Shown here piece by piece: positions 1 to 10,280 of a stretch of DNA of 64,000 nt. The translations under genes and the position numbers were made by a program. The notes below the pieces were generated by a model. It was not told where the DNA came from. It saw nothing but the letters and a program-made list of their open reading frames with translations, and made no database searches. The first letter of the stretch is position 1, and each line of letters opens with the position of its first letter. The DNA comes from Aquilaria yunnanensis (Eukaryota > Streptophyta > Magnoliopsida > Malvales > Thymelaeaceae), in assembly GCA_039654915.1 (NCBI GenBank), contig CM077597.1, positions 73,844,001-73,908,000 on the forward strand. The letters are read 5' to 3'.

Positions 1-406
1 ATCACTATTTTGGAACTCTTGTGATTATTTTTCATGTTTAACAAGGTTGAACAAAAAGATAAAATATTAAAAAAATAACAAAAATACCTCTCTACTGACA
101 TTGTTTGTATGTTGGTATAAATTTTTTTTTGACATTGTGCATGTTAATAAATATGCAGTTGGATTTCGCCCCTCATATGATTCACGAACAAACATGTATG
201 TTGTTAAAACATTTTAGCTAACATACATTTCACCAACACACAAAAAAATTGTTAGTGAAACCCTACCTACTCAAGTTCTGCTCACATGTAGTTTACATGT
301 TGGTGAATCGTTGAGGAACCTATACGACACTTTGATACTTACCAACTTTTTTTTTTTATCAATAAGTGGCAATTCTATTGTAGTGCAATTAAACAATGTA
401 ATGAAA
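1..406. other. AT-rich flank, no gene seen
   Basis: No supportable coding region. The stretch is AT-rich and has a run of 11 T at 347-357. That run, or the 8-T run at 407-414, could be the poly(A) tail, seen in reverse, of the minus-strand LINE to the right. Confidence 0.5.
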
Positions 407-541
407 TTTTTTTTGATCTGCAATAAGAGAATATTATTAAAGCCAGCAAGAATGTAGAGAAAACATGCACAATAGGCCCCTAAACCACTTTAGTTTCAAT
501 CTATCTTGACAAACTTACAACGATAAAGATGAATTTAAAAA

Positions 542-2290
542 CTACACATCGAGAGAAGAAAGATGCATCCCTGACCTCTTTGAAATCCAAAAATAAGAGA
601 GTGACTTGATCAACAAGATGATTATTAAAAGGTTTAGTAGTTTATTATTGAAGACAAGATCACTTCTCTCCAGCCAAAGAACCCAAAGACACATTTTGAA
701 GATAGCATTCCAAAGTTTACCTTTACTTGAATAATTTGCTGCGGATGAATGAAGATATACCAACTAAGAAAAATTCTTGCACCCTGTATAATTTCCTCCC
801 TACCATGTATTAATGGATGCCTAAATTGAACCCAAGACTCTACAATAAAAAAGTAGGTGATCAATGTCCTCAAGGTCTTCCTTGCACAATGAAATAAAGG
901 ATAATAGATTAAGAAAATTGTTACATTTAGACTCCTCCGTTGTTCTTGCAATCTGTCTCCATGTTCCACCCTACACCCATTTATCGCCCTCCCAAGCACC
1001 CATCCCTACCACCATGCTATTTTGATTTTAGGAGAGTCTAAAAACTCTAGGAAAGTTTCCACACAACTTTTCATTCCCTAATCAAACATCAAACTAGAAC
1101 CTTATCCCTTCACCATTACCCACTCTCCAAGAAAGGCATGCTCCTAAATCTATGCCCTTCACATGCAACCTTGCTGAGACTCCTGTAATGCCCCCCAAGT
1201 GGAATATAAACAATTATTCCCTAATTCACATTCCTTGCCATAAAATGAAACAATGATCCTCCTCCAAAAGGCTACTTTTCCTAACTTAATTCTTCATCAC
1301 CACTTTGACAATAGTGTTAAATTCCCCCCTCCCCCCTAAACTACCTATGCTCAACAACTCCTTTTTTTTTCCATCTAAAACACCTTTTCCCAAGCCAACC
1401 AGCAAATCTTCCTATCCTCTCCATAACCCCCCAAAAAAAGTTTTTACAAATAGATTCCAGCTTTTTTAAAATACTCGTTGGGTAGCAAAACATGGACAAG
1501 AAGTATAAAGACTAATAAGAAAAGAATGACTTAAGTAAAGTAAGCCGAGCTCCAAAAGACAGATCTTGCTTTCCAAACTGCCAACTTGGATTTATGTTTG
1601 TTAACAGCAATAGACCATTCAACTGAATTTTTCATTGAATAAACAACTGACATGCCCAAATAAGTAAAATGAACAAAACCCAATTTGCATCCAATACATG
1701 TAGCCAAATTTTCTACTTCACTGGCAATCACATTTATTCCCATTTAATAGCTTTTTGCAAAGCAAATGCAAAGCCTCGAAATCAATTGGAATCACCATAA
1801 AATTCCCTAAAACTATAGAAGATTATACTTTTCCCAAGCACCAATAAAAAATGTATCATCAGCAAACTGGAGATGCTTGACCTCCACATTATCCATCCTC
1901 ACTTGAATTCCCTTGACCTCCCCTAAAGTAGTAGCTTCCAAAATAACATAATGTAGCACCTTTACAGCAATCAAGAATAATAAAAGGGATAAAGGATCAC
2001 TTTGGTGGAACGCTTTTTTCCATACGAAACTCAAAGGTGGGATTATCATTGATAAGAACTACCACCATAACAGATGATAAATATCGTTTGGTCCAATTAA
2101 TCCACTTGTTTCCAAAGTTCATTTGCCTCATTGTATAGAAAAGAAATTCCCAATTTACATTATCAAAAGCCTTCTCAAAATCTACTTTTAGAAGAGGAGT
2201 CTTGATCATCCTCTCTTTCACAAACTGCACAACTTCATTAACAATAAGAATACTATCCAGGATCTGTGAACGCAAATTGAGTTTCACTAA
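542..2290 (-). pseudogene. LINE ORF2 reverse transcriptase and zf-RVT remnant
   Basis: Reverse transcriptase pieces lie in several minus frames. At 1997-2287 there is a palm segment with LLKVDFEKAFDNVNW. At 1813-2049 (shifted frame) QSDPLSLLLFLIAVKVL is followed by LQFADDTFF, the family's F/YADD catalytic motif. At 1531-1743 comes the segment after the palm (FTYLGMSV, then NKHKSKLAVWKA). At 542-763 the tryptophan-rich C-terminal segment (LWNAIFKMCLWVLWLERSD) matches the end of the zf-RVT domain of plant LINEs. The ADD residues survive, but the frame is broken at least three times between these blocks. Confidence 0.85.
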
Positions 2291-2769
2291 TCAACAAGGT
2301 GCATTTTCCTCCTGAGTCTATTAGCAAGAACTTTGGCATGATTTTATAAAATTAACTAATCAAACTTATAAGTCGATAATCATTCCATACAGGCGGATTT
2401 ACCTTCTTTAGAATTAAAGTGACAAAATAAGAATTGTAACCTATATCAATCTTCCCGACGCCTCAAAATCTTTTAAAACTTCATCACACCTCATTTAACG
2501 AAATGCCAACACTTTTTAAAAATCCAACATCAAATCCATTCAGACCGAGTGTTTTCGAGCTACCACAACTCCACATGGCATCCTTTAATTTACTTCATCC
2601 TCCTCAATAAGGGCTTCTAATTATAAGTCTGATGCATCCTAATGATAAAGATGCTTCATTCTACTCACTGAATAGAGAGGCGTGGACTGGCAATTATCTA
2701 GGAATTTTTCTTAAAAAAATCTAAGAGCATCCTTTTTCTATTTCATGTGGCTCCTAGATCTGCCGTCCA

Positions 2770-3541
2770 TTAGGCAAAATCCTGCTGTACTTGCTTTAGG
2801 AGAATCGGGCTGTGATCTGAAATGTTCCTTTCTAGACCGATCAGACATAAACCAGGCCATAACCGAAGAAAATTTTCCAAAGCAAGAGCACGGTCTATTC
2901 TACTCATCTTGGCACCTTTAGAGTTATACCAAGAAAACTTCCTCGCACCTAGTGGAAGGTCAATCGCTTGTGTCTTGCAACTGACAAAACCAGTTCTTTC
3001 ATGTGAAGATGTTACGGCATTGAAATCTCCCATATAGCACTAAGGACCCTTTTAGTTTGATGCCAGTAAATTCAGATTATCCCATAGACCTCTTTTTGAA
3101 ACTAGGCAATAGGGCAATAGATGTTAATGATTAGAACATGCAGCTCAATCCTGCACCATTTGCCCACCAAGCCAAGGTACTCTTCCCCACTGAATGATTC
3201 CAACAAAGTAAACACCTCCGGGTCCCAGATATATAGCAATCCTCTCGCTAAGCCAACTACACCATTCTCTTGATAAGAAAGACGATTACCATGCCATAAG
3301 TATCTGACTAGAGGAAAGGCCGCAGTCTCAGCTTTCGTTTCTTGTAGTAAAAGAAACTCCACCTTATTCTCTTGAAGCATGTCCCTAACCAAGGGTTTCT
3401 TCCCTTCCTCCTAACTCCTCTTATATTAAGAATGAGCATTCTCATCGAGAATGTTTTGATCCCTTTCCATGCTAGAAGCTGCTCTCCCTTCCTCACCATC
3501 CACTTAACAAATTTCCTGTAGTAGTTCCTTATCCGATTCAA
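2770..3541 (-). pseudogene. LINE ORF2 endonuclease remnant
   Basis: Three overlapping minus-frame pieces make up an APE-like endonuclease/exonuclease/phosphatase domain. The N-terminal block around 3430-3440 has ILNIRGV, the family's 'WNVRGL' block. At 3102-3392 there is FLLLQETKA with the conserved QET, then the strand ending LHVLIINIYCP. At 2770-3033 MGDFNAV is followed by SRIDRAL and ISDHSPILL, matching the catalytic GDFN, D and SDH motifs. The residues are recognisable, but frameshifts near 3390 and 3050 separate the blocks. In the family this domain nicks target DNA to prime reverse transcription. Confidence 0.85.
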
Positions 3542-3565
3542 AGACGTGTAATCTGAATCGGCTCC

Positions 3566-3842
3566 CTAATTCTCAAGTTTTGTCTGCCTCCTTTGAACCT
3601 GCCCAACTGCCGGCAACTTCTTGATTAGAACGTTCCTGTTATCGATTTGGAAGAGAACCTCCCATATCTCCATTTCTCTGCCCGAATGCGGAACTAAACA
3701 TCCAGCTTTAGATTTTCTCTGGGAAACGAAGACATCCAGCACTGTGCCATATCTCAAAAAAAACTCGCCAAAGATCTCCTTGCTTGCCTCTATCCCTCTG
3801 AATCCGAAATGCCTCCCTCCCTCTCTCTCTTTCTCTCTCTCA
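3566..3842 (-). pseudogene. Possible LINE ORF1 (RRM-like) remnant
   Basis: The minus frame at 3566-3757 opens with RYGTVLDVFVSQRKSKAG. This resembles the RNP2-to-loop stretch of RRM domains found in ORF1 of plant L1 elements. It sits directly upstream of the endonuclease remnant, where ORF1 is expected. The following CT-rich tract (3808-3842 on the plus strand) may be the element's 5' leader. No complete RRM can be read. Confidence 0.45.
3808..3842. repeat. (CT)n-rich tract
   Basis: Low-complexity run of CCT and CT units just before the change from minus-strand LINE to plus-strand LINE sequence. Confidence 0.7.
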
Positions 3843-4410
3843 CAAATTATTTTTTAATTGACTGTTTTTCCGCTTCTTCCAGCAGTGTTCAGAGCAGCTC
3901 ATGATTTGCTACTCTGCGGTTAGTTTAAACGGTGTAGAGAAAATAATTGTAGATGCTGCTTTTTCCAGAATCATGCTTCTTGTGGTATTGGGAAGGAAAC
4001 GTAGGGAAACCTTGGAAACCTTCACGACTCATCTCTTGGGAGTTGTCCTGCTACCAAACTATGTCGTGCAAGTTGAGGCATTGGCAATCACATTCAAAGC
4101 TCTGAAAGAGGTTTAAAAGTAGCTTGGGGACGGAGGTTTATAATTCACATAGAATTCGATTAATTCTGTTGTTCTTGTTAAGGCATTAAAATTTGATAAG
4201 TCTACAAATAATTATTCATTGGAGTCATCTTATGAGATATTAGGATGTTATAAACTAATTTTCAGTTAATTAGATATATTCTCTTAGAACTCGTTGTTGT
4301 AATATGGTGGCTCATATGCTTGCTAGAGTTGATTAAAAGGATCGATGTTGCATGTTCCTTCTTTCCCAGGTTGGCTTTCTAAATGTTCTTGATGCAAAAA
4401 AAAAAAAAGT
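3843..4410 (+). mobile_element. 5'-truncated LINE 3' end with RNase H domain and poly(A)
   Basis: The plus-strand frame at 3901-4116 contains VDAAFSR and then VEALAITFKALKEV, the hallmark blocks of the RVT_3-type RNase H domain at the C-terminus of plant LINEs. A frameshift separates a second part that ends near 4310-4380 with the family's VAHMLAR-like block. A run of 13 A at about 4396-4408 fits a poly(A) tail. Everything upstream of the RNase H domain is missing, as in a 5'-truncated target-primed insertion. It lies head-to-head with the minus-strand LINE. Confidence 0.75.
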
Positions 4411-4463
4411 TAAACAAAAAAGAAATAGTTGAACAAAATATAGGAGCATAGATGATGAGAGGA

Positions 4464-4469
4464 TTTATT
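4464..4469 (-). promoter_or_regulatory. AATAAA poly(A) signal of the EF-hand gene
   Basis: AATAAA on the minus strand, about 80 nt after the TAA stop at 4551. The spacing suits a plant near-upstream polyadenylation element. Confidence 0.5.
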
Positions 4470-4550
4470 TATATAATACGTATAATTACTTGATTCCCCT
4501 CACAGGTAGTACCCTAGGTACACATTTAACAACATGTACCTAACAAGTTA

Positions 4551-4775
4551 TTAGGCGGAGACAGCATAATCAGCAAGAGCTTCAAATTCCTCAGGAGTGT
4601 CGATGACTCCATTTTTGTTCAGGTCGCAGTGAGCAAGTGCATCCTTGGCCTTGCTAGAGGCACCCAAGGACTCGAAAGCTTTGATGAGCTGCTCATTGTT
4701 CATCACCTTAGCATCTCCGGCATAGCTGAGGAAGACGCTCTTCACCTCCTCCTTGGTCATTTTGAGGCTGGCCAT
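4551..4775 (-). CDS. Small single EF-hand calcium-binding protein
   Basis: An intact, intronless minus-strand ORF of 74 residues. The C-terminal part holds one canonical EF-hand loop, DLNKNGVIDTPE, at about residues 53-64: D1, N3, N5, G6, I8, D9 and E12 are all in place, so it should bind one calcium ion. The N-terminal half (MTKEEVKSVFLSY, then NNEQLIKAFESLG) looks like a degenerate first EF-hand that kept its helices but lost the loop ligands. I chose the ATG at 4773-4775 because its context ACAATGGC is favourable; the reading frame extends further upstream only through a non-ATG codon. A TATA box (4863-4869) and a poly(A) signal (4464-4469) flank it. The likely role is calcium sensing or buffering; the partner is unknown. 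It is the only host gene here that looks intact. Confidence 0.85.
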   Translation of the reverse strand: MASLKMTKEEVKSVFLSYAGDAKVMNNEQLIKAFESLGASSKAKDALAHCDLNKNGVIDTPEEFEALADYAVSA

Positions 4776-4862
4776 TGTTAGCTGGTGGAAGGAAGATTGC
4801 AAGAGTGTTTTTGTGTTTGTGAATTTGGTTTGCTGATGAGAAAGAGGGAAATGGGATGGGCT

Positions 4863-4869
4863 TTATATA
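4863..4869 (-). promoter_or_regulatory. TATA box of the EF-hand gene
   Basis: CTATATAAAG on the minus strand, about 90 nt before the chosen ATG. That places transcription start near 4835 and gives a leader of about 60 nt. Confidence 0.65.
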
Positions 4870-5008
4870 GGCGGAGGGAGCATATGCAACATTGTTGAAG
4901 ACAAGCATAGGTCCCCAAACACATTGATCCTCATAACGCACCTTCCCAGAAAAGCACATAGTCCCAGAAATATATTATCTCTTCTATGAAAAATCTTATC
5001 CTAAAACA

Positions 5009-5167
5009 TACGTGGAATGGTATCTAACCATGCCTTCCATTGACAGGGCCGCCAACAAAACTAGTGTATCCAGCAACGGTTCCGTGAATTGCACCGTGAA
5101 AGAGAGGTGTGCAATACACGTTATTAGATGCATTGCTTGGAACCGCCCGAATCATGTTTGTGGGATC
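5009..5167 (-). pseudogene. PFK: Phosphofructokinase pseudogene, downstream exon
   Basis: The minus frame reads [19 protein letters not shown], then [20 protein letters not shown]. This matches the conserved substrate-binding segment of plant ATP-dependent 6-phosphofructokinases (family form DPTYMIRAIPSNASDNVYC and HGAMAGYTGFTVGPVNG). A TAG replaces the tyrosine codon just after GRH, and the rest of the C-terminus is not recognisable. The upstream exons lie on the same strand at 24110-26120. The Ogre-like element at 6434-23124 has therefore landed in the intervening intron. The enzyme phosphorylates fructose-6-phosphate in glycolysis; this copy is dead. Confidence 0.85.
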
Positions 5168-5299
5168 CGTAAGAAAGGAAACACATTTTTTGAGAGACTA
5201 AAAGTGTTAAATATCGTTACCGTCAGGTATATCACATCCCAAAATTTTCAAGGTATATTGCATAGTACGCCGCACCACATACTGTTATCGCTTTTGTAA

Positions 5300-6150
5300 A
5301 AAAAAAATATATTAGAATATTATTTTAAGATGACATAAATTCAATAATTTTTCTACACATTTTATATGTATTCTAATTTTTCTCATCATAATTTGTCAAA
5401 TACAAATAAAATATATATGATAGAAGATATTTTTTTAATATAAAAAACATTAAAAAAATGTTATATATATAGAGAAAAATAAATAATGCTAAAAAAGAAA
5501 CCAATTTGTTGATATAAGAGAAACAATAATAGTTTAATAATAACAATAAATTTTCTAATACAACATTAAGTTCCTAGATGACTCAAAGTAACCATTAAAT
5601 TTTTATGTTAACTAAGAAAAGTAACAAAAAGAATAAAATTAAATATTTATTTTATGATATGTGTATTAATTATATTTTAATTTTTTATATATTTATGATA
5701 TTTTGATGTAAAATGACAAAAAAAATCTTACATGCATATGCGAAAAATAAAATACCGCGGTATGTACCTCACAGTATTTACAATATACCACGGTTTTTAG
5801 ACAAATTATACATAAGAAATGAGCGATGTGTGAAATACCGTGATATACCGTGTGATAAAATGACAAAATATAAAAATATTTGTACCGAATACCGCTTACC
5901 TATTGTAAGCGGTATACCATGGTGTTTAACTCCATGGTTAGGCTACAAATTGGTTCTAGAGCCAAAACTATGGGGAAAAAATTCTCAATCACCCATCAAG
6001 TATAGGGAAACAATAAACAATATTAACCAAGCACATATAAATCTAACGTGATTTGACTCTTTACTAGCTCACATCCACAAATGTGAGAAATCTACTTGGA
6101 TTAAATATCATGATTAAAGTAGAAGTATGTTATTAATACTCACATTAGCA
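5300..6150. other. AT-rich stretch, no gene; clustered palindromes
   Basis: Very AT-rich up to about 5710. Between 5752 and 5935 there are several short palindromes built on TACCG/CGGTA (see separate entry). The open frame at 5713-6051 shows no family resemblance and is probably chance. The stretch presumably belongs to the PFK intron or to an unclassified small transposon. Confidence 0.5.
5752..5914. repeat. Cluster of short palindromes (TACCG/CGGTA)
   Basis: ATACCGCGGTAT at 5752-5763 is a perfect 12-bp palindrome. TACCGCTTAC at 5890-5899 pairs perfectly with GTAAGCGGTA at 5905-5914 around a 5-base loop. Variants of TACCG or ACGGT recur between them. This could be the core of an old MITE, but no termini were found. 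Confidence 0.5.
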
Positions 6151-6152
6151 TA

Positions 6153-6433
6153 AACACTGCAACAATTTTTTGTTTTGACTATCGGTCATGACGACTAAAA
6201 AGTTGGTGGTGAAGTTTTTCATCATTAAATCAGTCGGCAAAAAAGAGCGGGAGTTTTTCAAGGTGAAAAGGTGATCGTTTAGCGACCATTTAGAACTCGG
6301 TCGCCAATTGGTCACCCAAAATGATGGAACTAGGCACCATGTTCTCTTCGGTCGCCAAAAATAAATCATTGTCCCCATTGGCAATTTGTGTGAAATGAGA
6401 TTAACCAATCAACTTCCATAACTTCTTGTAGCA
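6153..6433. mobile_element. Putative small non-autonomous CACTA-type element
   Basis: The left end near 6155 reads CACTGCAACAA. The right end, in reverse complement, reads TTGCTACAAGAAG. Both are close to CACTA-family termini (CACTACAAGAA). Inside are GCGACC/GGTCGC motifs on both strands, as in subterminal repeats of some plant CACTA families. Similar motifs at about 23450-23530, beyond the gypsy element, suggest that element landed in or beside it. No clean 3-bp target duplication was found. Confidence 0.35.
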
Positions 6434-8632
6434 ATAGGTTTTTTGGAATGGCCACCAATCAGTTTCACTTGGTCGATTGGACATCTTAAAATAGTTTATG
6501 AGAGTTTGAGGGGTTCGGAAGTACAATTACGGTAAAACAACTTTGTTATAGCACCCAAAAATTGGCACTTTAGTTTGATTTAAGTTTTGCTTTGCTTAAT
6601 CTGATTAATATCCGAACCATAAGTTCAAATCGAACCACCCAGATATGGACTTGTAAACCATACTATTTGATTTTATTTGTTTCATGAAATTTTGATATTT
6701 CTAAACCATAGATCATATTAGATTACCCGAATGTGGAACCTAAAAACTTAACTTATCTTTATTTATCTTTATTTACCTTTTAAATATTTTAGTTTATTAT
6801 CAATCCAAACCATAGACCTTATCGGATCTCCTGAATGTGGATATTTAAATTTAATCTATCTTTTATATATTTTTGTCCTGTGAAGATTTTAATTAATTAT
6901 TAATCCAAAACATGGAGCATATCGAATCAGCTGGATATGGAAATTTGAACTTAATTAATTTATATTTGTGTTGATTTTTCTTAACTAATTTTAAAAATTT
7001 TTAATTAATTATCCAAACCATGAATCCTATTGGATCATCCGGATATGGATATTGGAACATAATTTATTTATATTTGTATTTATTTTCTTAACTACTTTCA
7101 AAATTTTTAATTAATTATCCAAACTATTGATCATATCAAATCAGTCACATATGAATTTTAAAATTTATTGTTATCCTAAATTCATCCTAGGGTTTTATTA
7201 AAACCATACGGAATTGGATTTTCCTAAGTGTGATTTTTGAAATGCATTATAAGAACAAAATAAACAAAATCAAAATATCCTAAAATTTAAAGAAAATAAA
7301 GATAAAAAATAAAAATTCTAAGTTATATCCCTATGTGAATTTAATGGTTGAATTTAATGCATGGCCAAACAAGCAAATAAATAAATAAAAGTAAATAAAC
7401 AAAGAAAAATAAACATCAAAGCTTGCTGTTAATGCCCCTTATGTAAAATAGAAAATGTTAGTGACTTCCATGCACGAAGTAAAAGGATAAGGGGCCTAAA
7501 ACGAAGTTATACCAAAATAGGAGAGAGTTGACTGGGTCAGACGCAGGAACGGGTCGAGACGCGGGTCTGGAAACGGGTTTGTCTCTAATTCAGTGTCCAC
7601 CAGAGGCGAGAGAAGGGCGGCTGGGCGTGGGCTTCAATGGCCGTGGGGCGACGACCTCTGGAGGTTGGTGGCGCTGTGCAAGGGGAGGGTTTGGTGACCA
7701 GCTGAAGAGGAGGACGACGACGGCGGTTTGGAAAACAGGAGCCTTCTCCTCAGTCTGATGCGTTGGCGGTGGAGGGAGTAATGAAGAAAGGCCGATAATG
7801 GCGGATGGAGGCTGGAGGGACCTTCGACGGCGTCCAGCCTGGCGGCAGCAGGCAGCGTATGGGTCGCGGGAGCGTCGAGCAGCAGGAGGGAATATCCCAG
7901 GGGTGGCAGCGCTATGGGGGAAAGCTTAGGGTTTTGGGGAGGCTAGCAAGAAATCAAGAAATCAAGGGGCTTAGGCTGCAGTTTCACCTTTTTCTATAGG
8001 AGCTAAGGGTTAGCCAAGTTTCTTCTCCCCATATTTATACTAGGGGGTCTTAGGCAAAATTAACTAGGTTTTCCGAGTTTAAAACTCATCTAAATTCAAT
8101 TTAAAGAGGTTAAGGCATAATTTGGTCAAACTATCAGTTTTAGTCCAACAATTCTCTTAGGCTACTGATCTGGTCACCATCTTTATGAGAAATTGCAATT
8201 TGCCCCAACTTTTGCCGTATGTGTCAAATTAGCCTAAAGCTTTGTAAAAATAACCAGATTTTCCTAGAATTTCTTAATTTTGCAGATTTGCCCCAATCTT
8301 TCTAATTTTGACAGATTTACCTCAAACCTTCCAATTTTGACAGATTTGCCTCAAACTTTCCAATTTTGCCTAGAATATTCTAAAATCCCTCGGTTTTCAC
8401 CCAATTTTTTTTTCCTTTTACCTAAATTGACCCTACAAGACCTCTATGACTCCAAATTAGTACCTAAACTACATTAACTCCTCTTTCTATACTAGATGAA
8501 TATTTTAGACTCCTGAAATTAATAACACAAGAAAAAGACCAAATTGGCCCCTACAAAAAAAATGCTCTTAAACTAACTTTTCCTAATCTAGAACTAAGAT
8601 AAAAGTTAGTATCTGGACAAAATTAGGTGTCA
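6434..8632 (-). repeat. 3' LTR of the Ogre-like element
   Basis: Aligns along its length with 20980-23124. Both copies contain the same motifs around GATTGGACA, CCAAACCATAGA and a GC-rich block. The inner edge is the TGACACC-type start (plus-strand end at 8632), next to a purine tract. The plus-strand left edge, expected to be TGTGG, is degenerate here (ATAGG). Confidence 0.85.
8032..8039 (-). promoter_or_regulatory. TATAAATA in the Ogre-like LTR
   Basis: TATAAATA on the minus strand lies just upstream, in element orientation, of the GC-rich block 7520-7990. This is the expected place for the LTR core promoter and the start of R. The other LTR has the weaker CATAAATA at about 22553-22560. 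Confidence 0.45.
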
Positions 8633-8647
8633 CAGCTGCCCTCCTTA
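8633..8647 (-). other. Polypurine tract of the Ogre-like element
   Basis: The minus strand reads TAAGGAGGGCAGCTG immediately before the LTR start TGACACC. A purine tract at this position primes plus-strand synthesis in LTR retrotransposons. Confidence 0.6.
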
Positions 8648-8734
8648 GCATGTTTCATGAGACATGATGCATGCCAAGCCGATTCCAAATTTTATGTGAC
8701 CTTAGTTAGACAATGAGAACTTTCTCATCACCAA

Positions 8735-9260
8735 AGACCCTGAGGAGAAAAACCTTTTTCTCCTCCTTTTCGAGGTTAAGGAACATTCCTTATTTCCTCT
8801 ACAATACGAACACTCCCGTCATTTAAGAATCTAAGGAGAAAACTCTTTCCACCTCGTCTATCAGACTAAGGAACTCTCCTTACCTTTTTACAATAAAAAC
8901 CTTCCAATTACTTCTAAATCTAGAAGGAAAACTCTCCTTTTTTTACGGGTACCTTCCTTAGCCCTTTTCTCCATAGAAACCTTTCTATGAATAAGAGAAA
9001 CCCTTCTCTTATTCATTTTACCTTTGGCAGAGAATTCTCTCTTATCATGATTCAAGAGGTAGAGAACTTTCTCTTTACCACCTCTTATTGCCTTAAAAGT
9101 ATAGAACTTTGTCTCTTTACAACCCCTAAAATTCCTTTGAGGTAGAGCACTCTAACTCTTTACCACTTCTGATGACTCTTGAGGAAAAGAACTATGTCTT
9201 TTTACCACCTTTAACTACTCTTGAGGTAAAGAACTTTGTCTTTTTACCACCTCAATTGGC
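8735..9260. repeat. Array of short inverted repeats in the 3' noncoding region
   Basis: About eight consecutive imperfect hairpins, each roughly 45-65 bp. Examples are GAGGTAGAGAACTTT with TCTCTTTACCACCTC near 9055, GAGGTAAAGAACTTT with TCTTTTTACCACCTC near 9220, and AAGGAACTCTCCTT near 8872. The units are diverged copies of one arm-loop-arm design. They lie between pol and the 3' LTR, where Ogre/Tat elements often carry tandem repeats. Confidence 0.6.
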
Positions 9261-10280
9261 TTACCTATCCTCTTATCATCTTAACTGTTATCGATGTGAA
9301 CTTGAATGAGTTTGCCTGGAACGTACCTCACTACTCACCTTTTCCTGAAGTCTCAATTGTCCCTAGCAATGCCATAGTTATTCCTAGGATATGCCTTCCT
9401 TTTGATTCCTATTATGCAAAAGTTATGCATGTGAAATGCGAGATGCATGGATGCAGAGCGTGCATGACTAATGGCTTTCTTTTATTACCTTTATTATCTT
9501 GACTTCCTTGTGTCTGCATTTTGCTATCGTCACCTAACTAGTCCAATGAATCTGGTTCTTCTTATCCCCACTTTGCTAACTTCTCCTTGTGATTGCTTTC
9601 TCAAAATGTCATTAAACCTCACTAGGCTTCTAAGTTCTTGTCCCTGATCCAATCTTGCCTCAAACTTGAATTTTTCAAAACATCATTTGAAGAAACTATT
9701 AACTTTCTCAACTTGTTCTTGAACCTTTGTCTCAACTTCTTATCGTATACTCGCCTCACACTTTATGGCCCCCTGGATGTTTATCCTTGTTGCTGGATTC
9801 ATGAAACCCTCCTTAGTAGGTTTTCTTCTACTACCAATGTGGCTCATTGATGTGGACATGACCTCATTTTATTGTAACGCTTTTGAAGCAATCATTTAGA
9901 CAATCACCAAGGAATATCACCCGAAGACTTATTACCCCTTCTTCTCTGTTAGCAAATGTTTTGTGTTGTTCGCAAGGCAAGACTTCGATTTTACCCATTC
10001 TAATTCATAGAGCTTATCAAAGTAATTTACCATCTTTGTTTTTTTTAGTTTTAGTTATTATTACCCTTTCCATAAAATTGCGAGGACGAATGACTCTTTT
10101 ATTCATGAAAAATAGGGTACAAAGATCTTGGGTATGGATGAAGAACAAAGAAGGTTAAAGAAAATAACACTCTCTTTGACAACCTTGATTGAACAAACTC
10201 TTATAACCATATATCCACTCCTTCCGCTTCATCCAAAAAGCTCCATCCTCAAGCACGGTACTTTTTCACTAATCCGAATT
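9261..10280. other. Ogre-like element 3' noncoding region, no gene seen
   Basis: Internal sequence between the hairpin array and the integrase C-terminus. Open frames here have no family resemblance and I treat them as chance. Confidence 0.55.

Larger units (their letters stand above)
407..3842 (-). mobile_element. Degraded L1-type non-LTR retrotransposon (LINE)
   Basis: Read on the minus strand from about 3842 down to about 407, the pieces follow plant L1 order: a possible ORF1 tail, an APE-type endonuclease, a reverse transcriptase and a C-terminal zinc-binding region. All are broken by frameshifts and stops. Poly-T runs at 347-357 and 407-414 are candidate 3' tails. The right limit is placed at the CT-rich tract 3808-3842, where recognisable coding stops. 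I found no target-site duplication, so both ends are approximate. The element cannot be autonomous. Confidence 0.85.

Noticed and set aside
4551..4802. Longer 83-residue form of the EF-hand ORF
   Set aside because: The upstream start codon is TTG, unlikely in a plant nuclear gene; the ATG at 4775 has good context.
5713..6051. 112-residue ORF
   Set aside because: No family resemblance; it spans the palindrome cluster and is likely chance.
7528..7999. Gly/Arg-rich ORFs that look like small genes
   Set aside because: They fall in the GC-rich part of the Ogre-like LTR and recur in the other LTR (about 22300-22565); GC content alone keeps the frames open.
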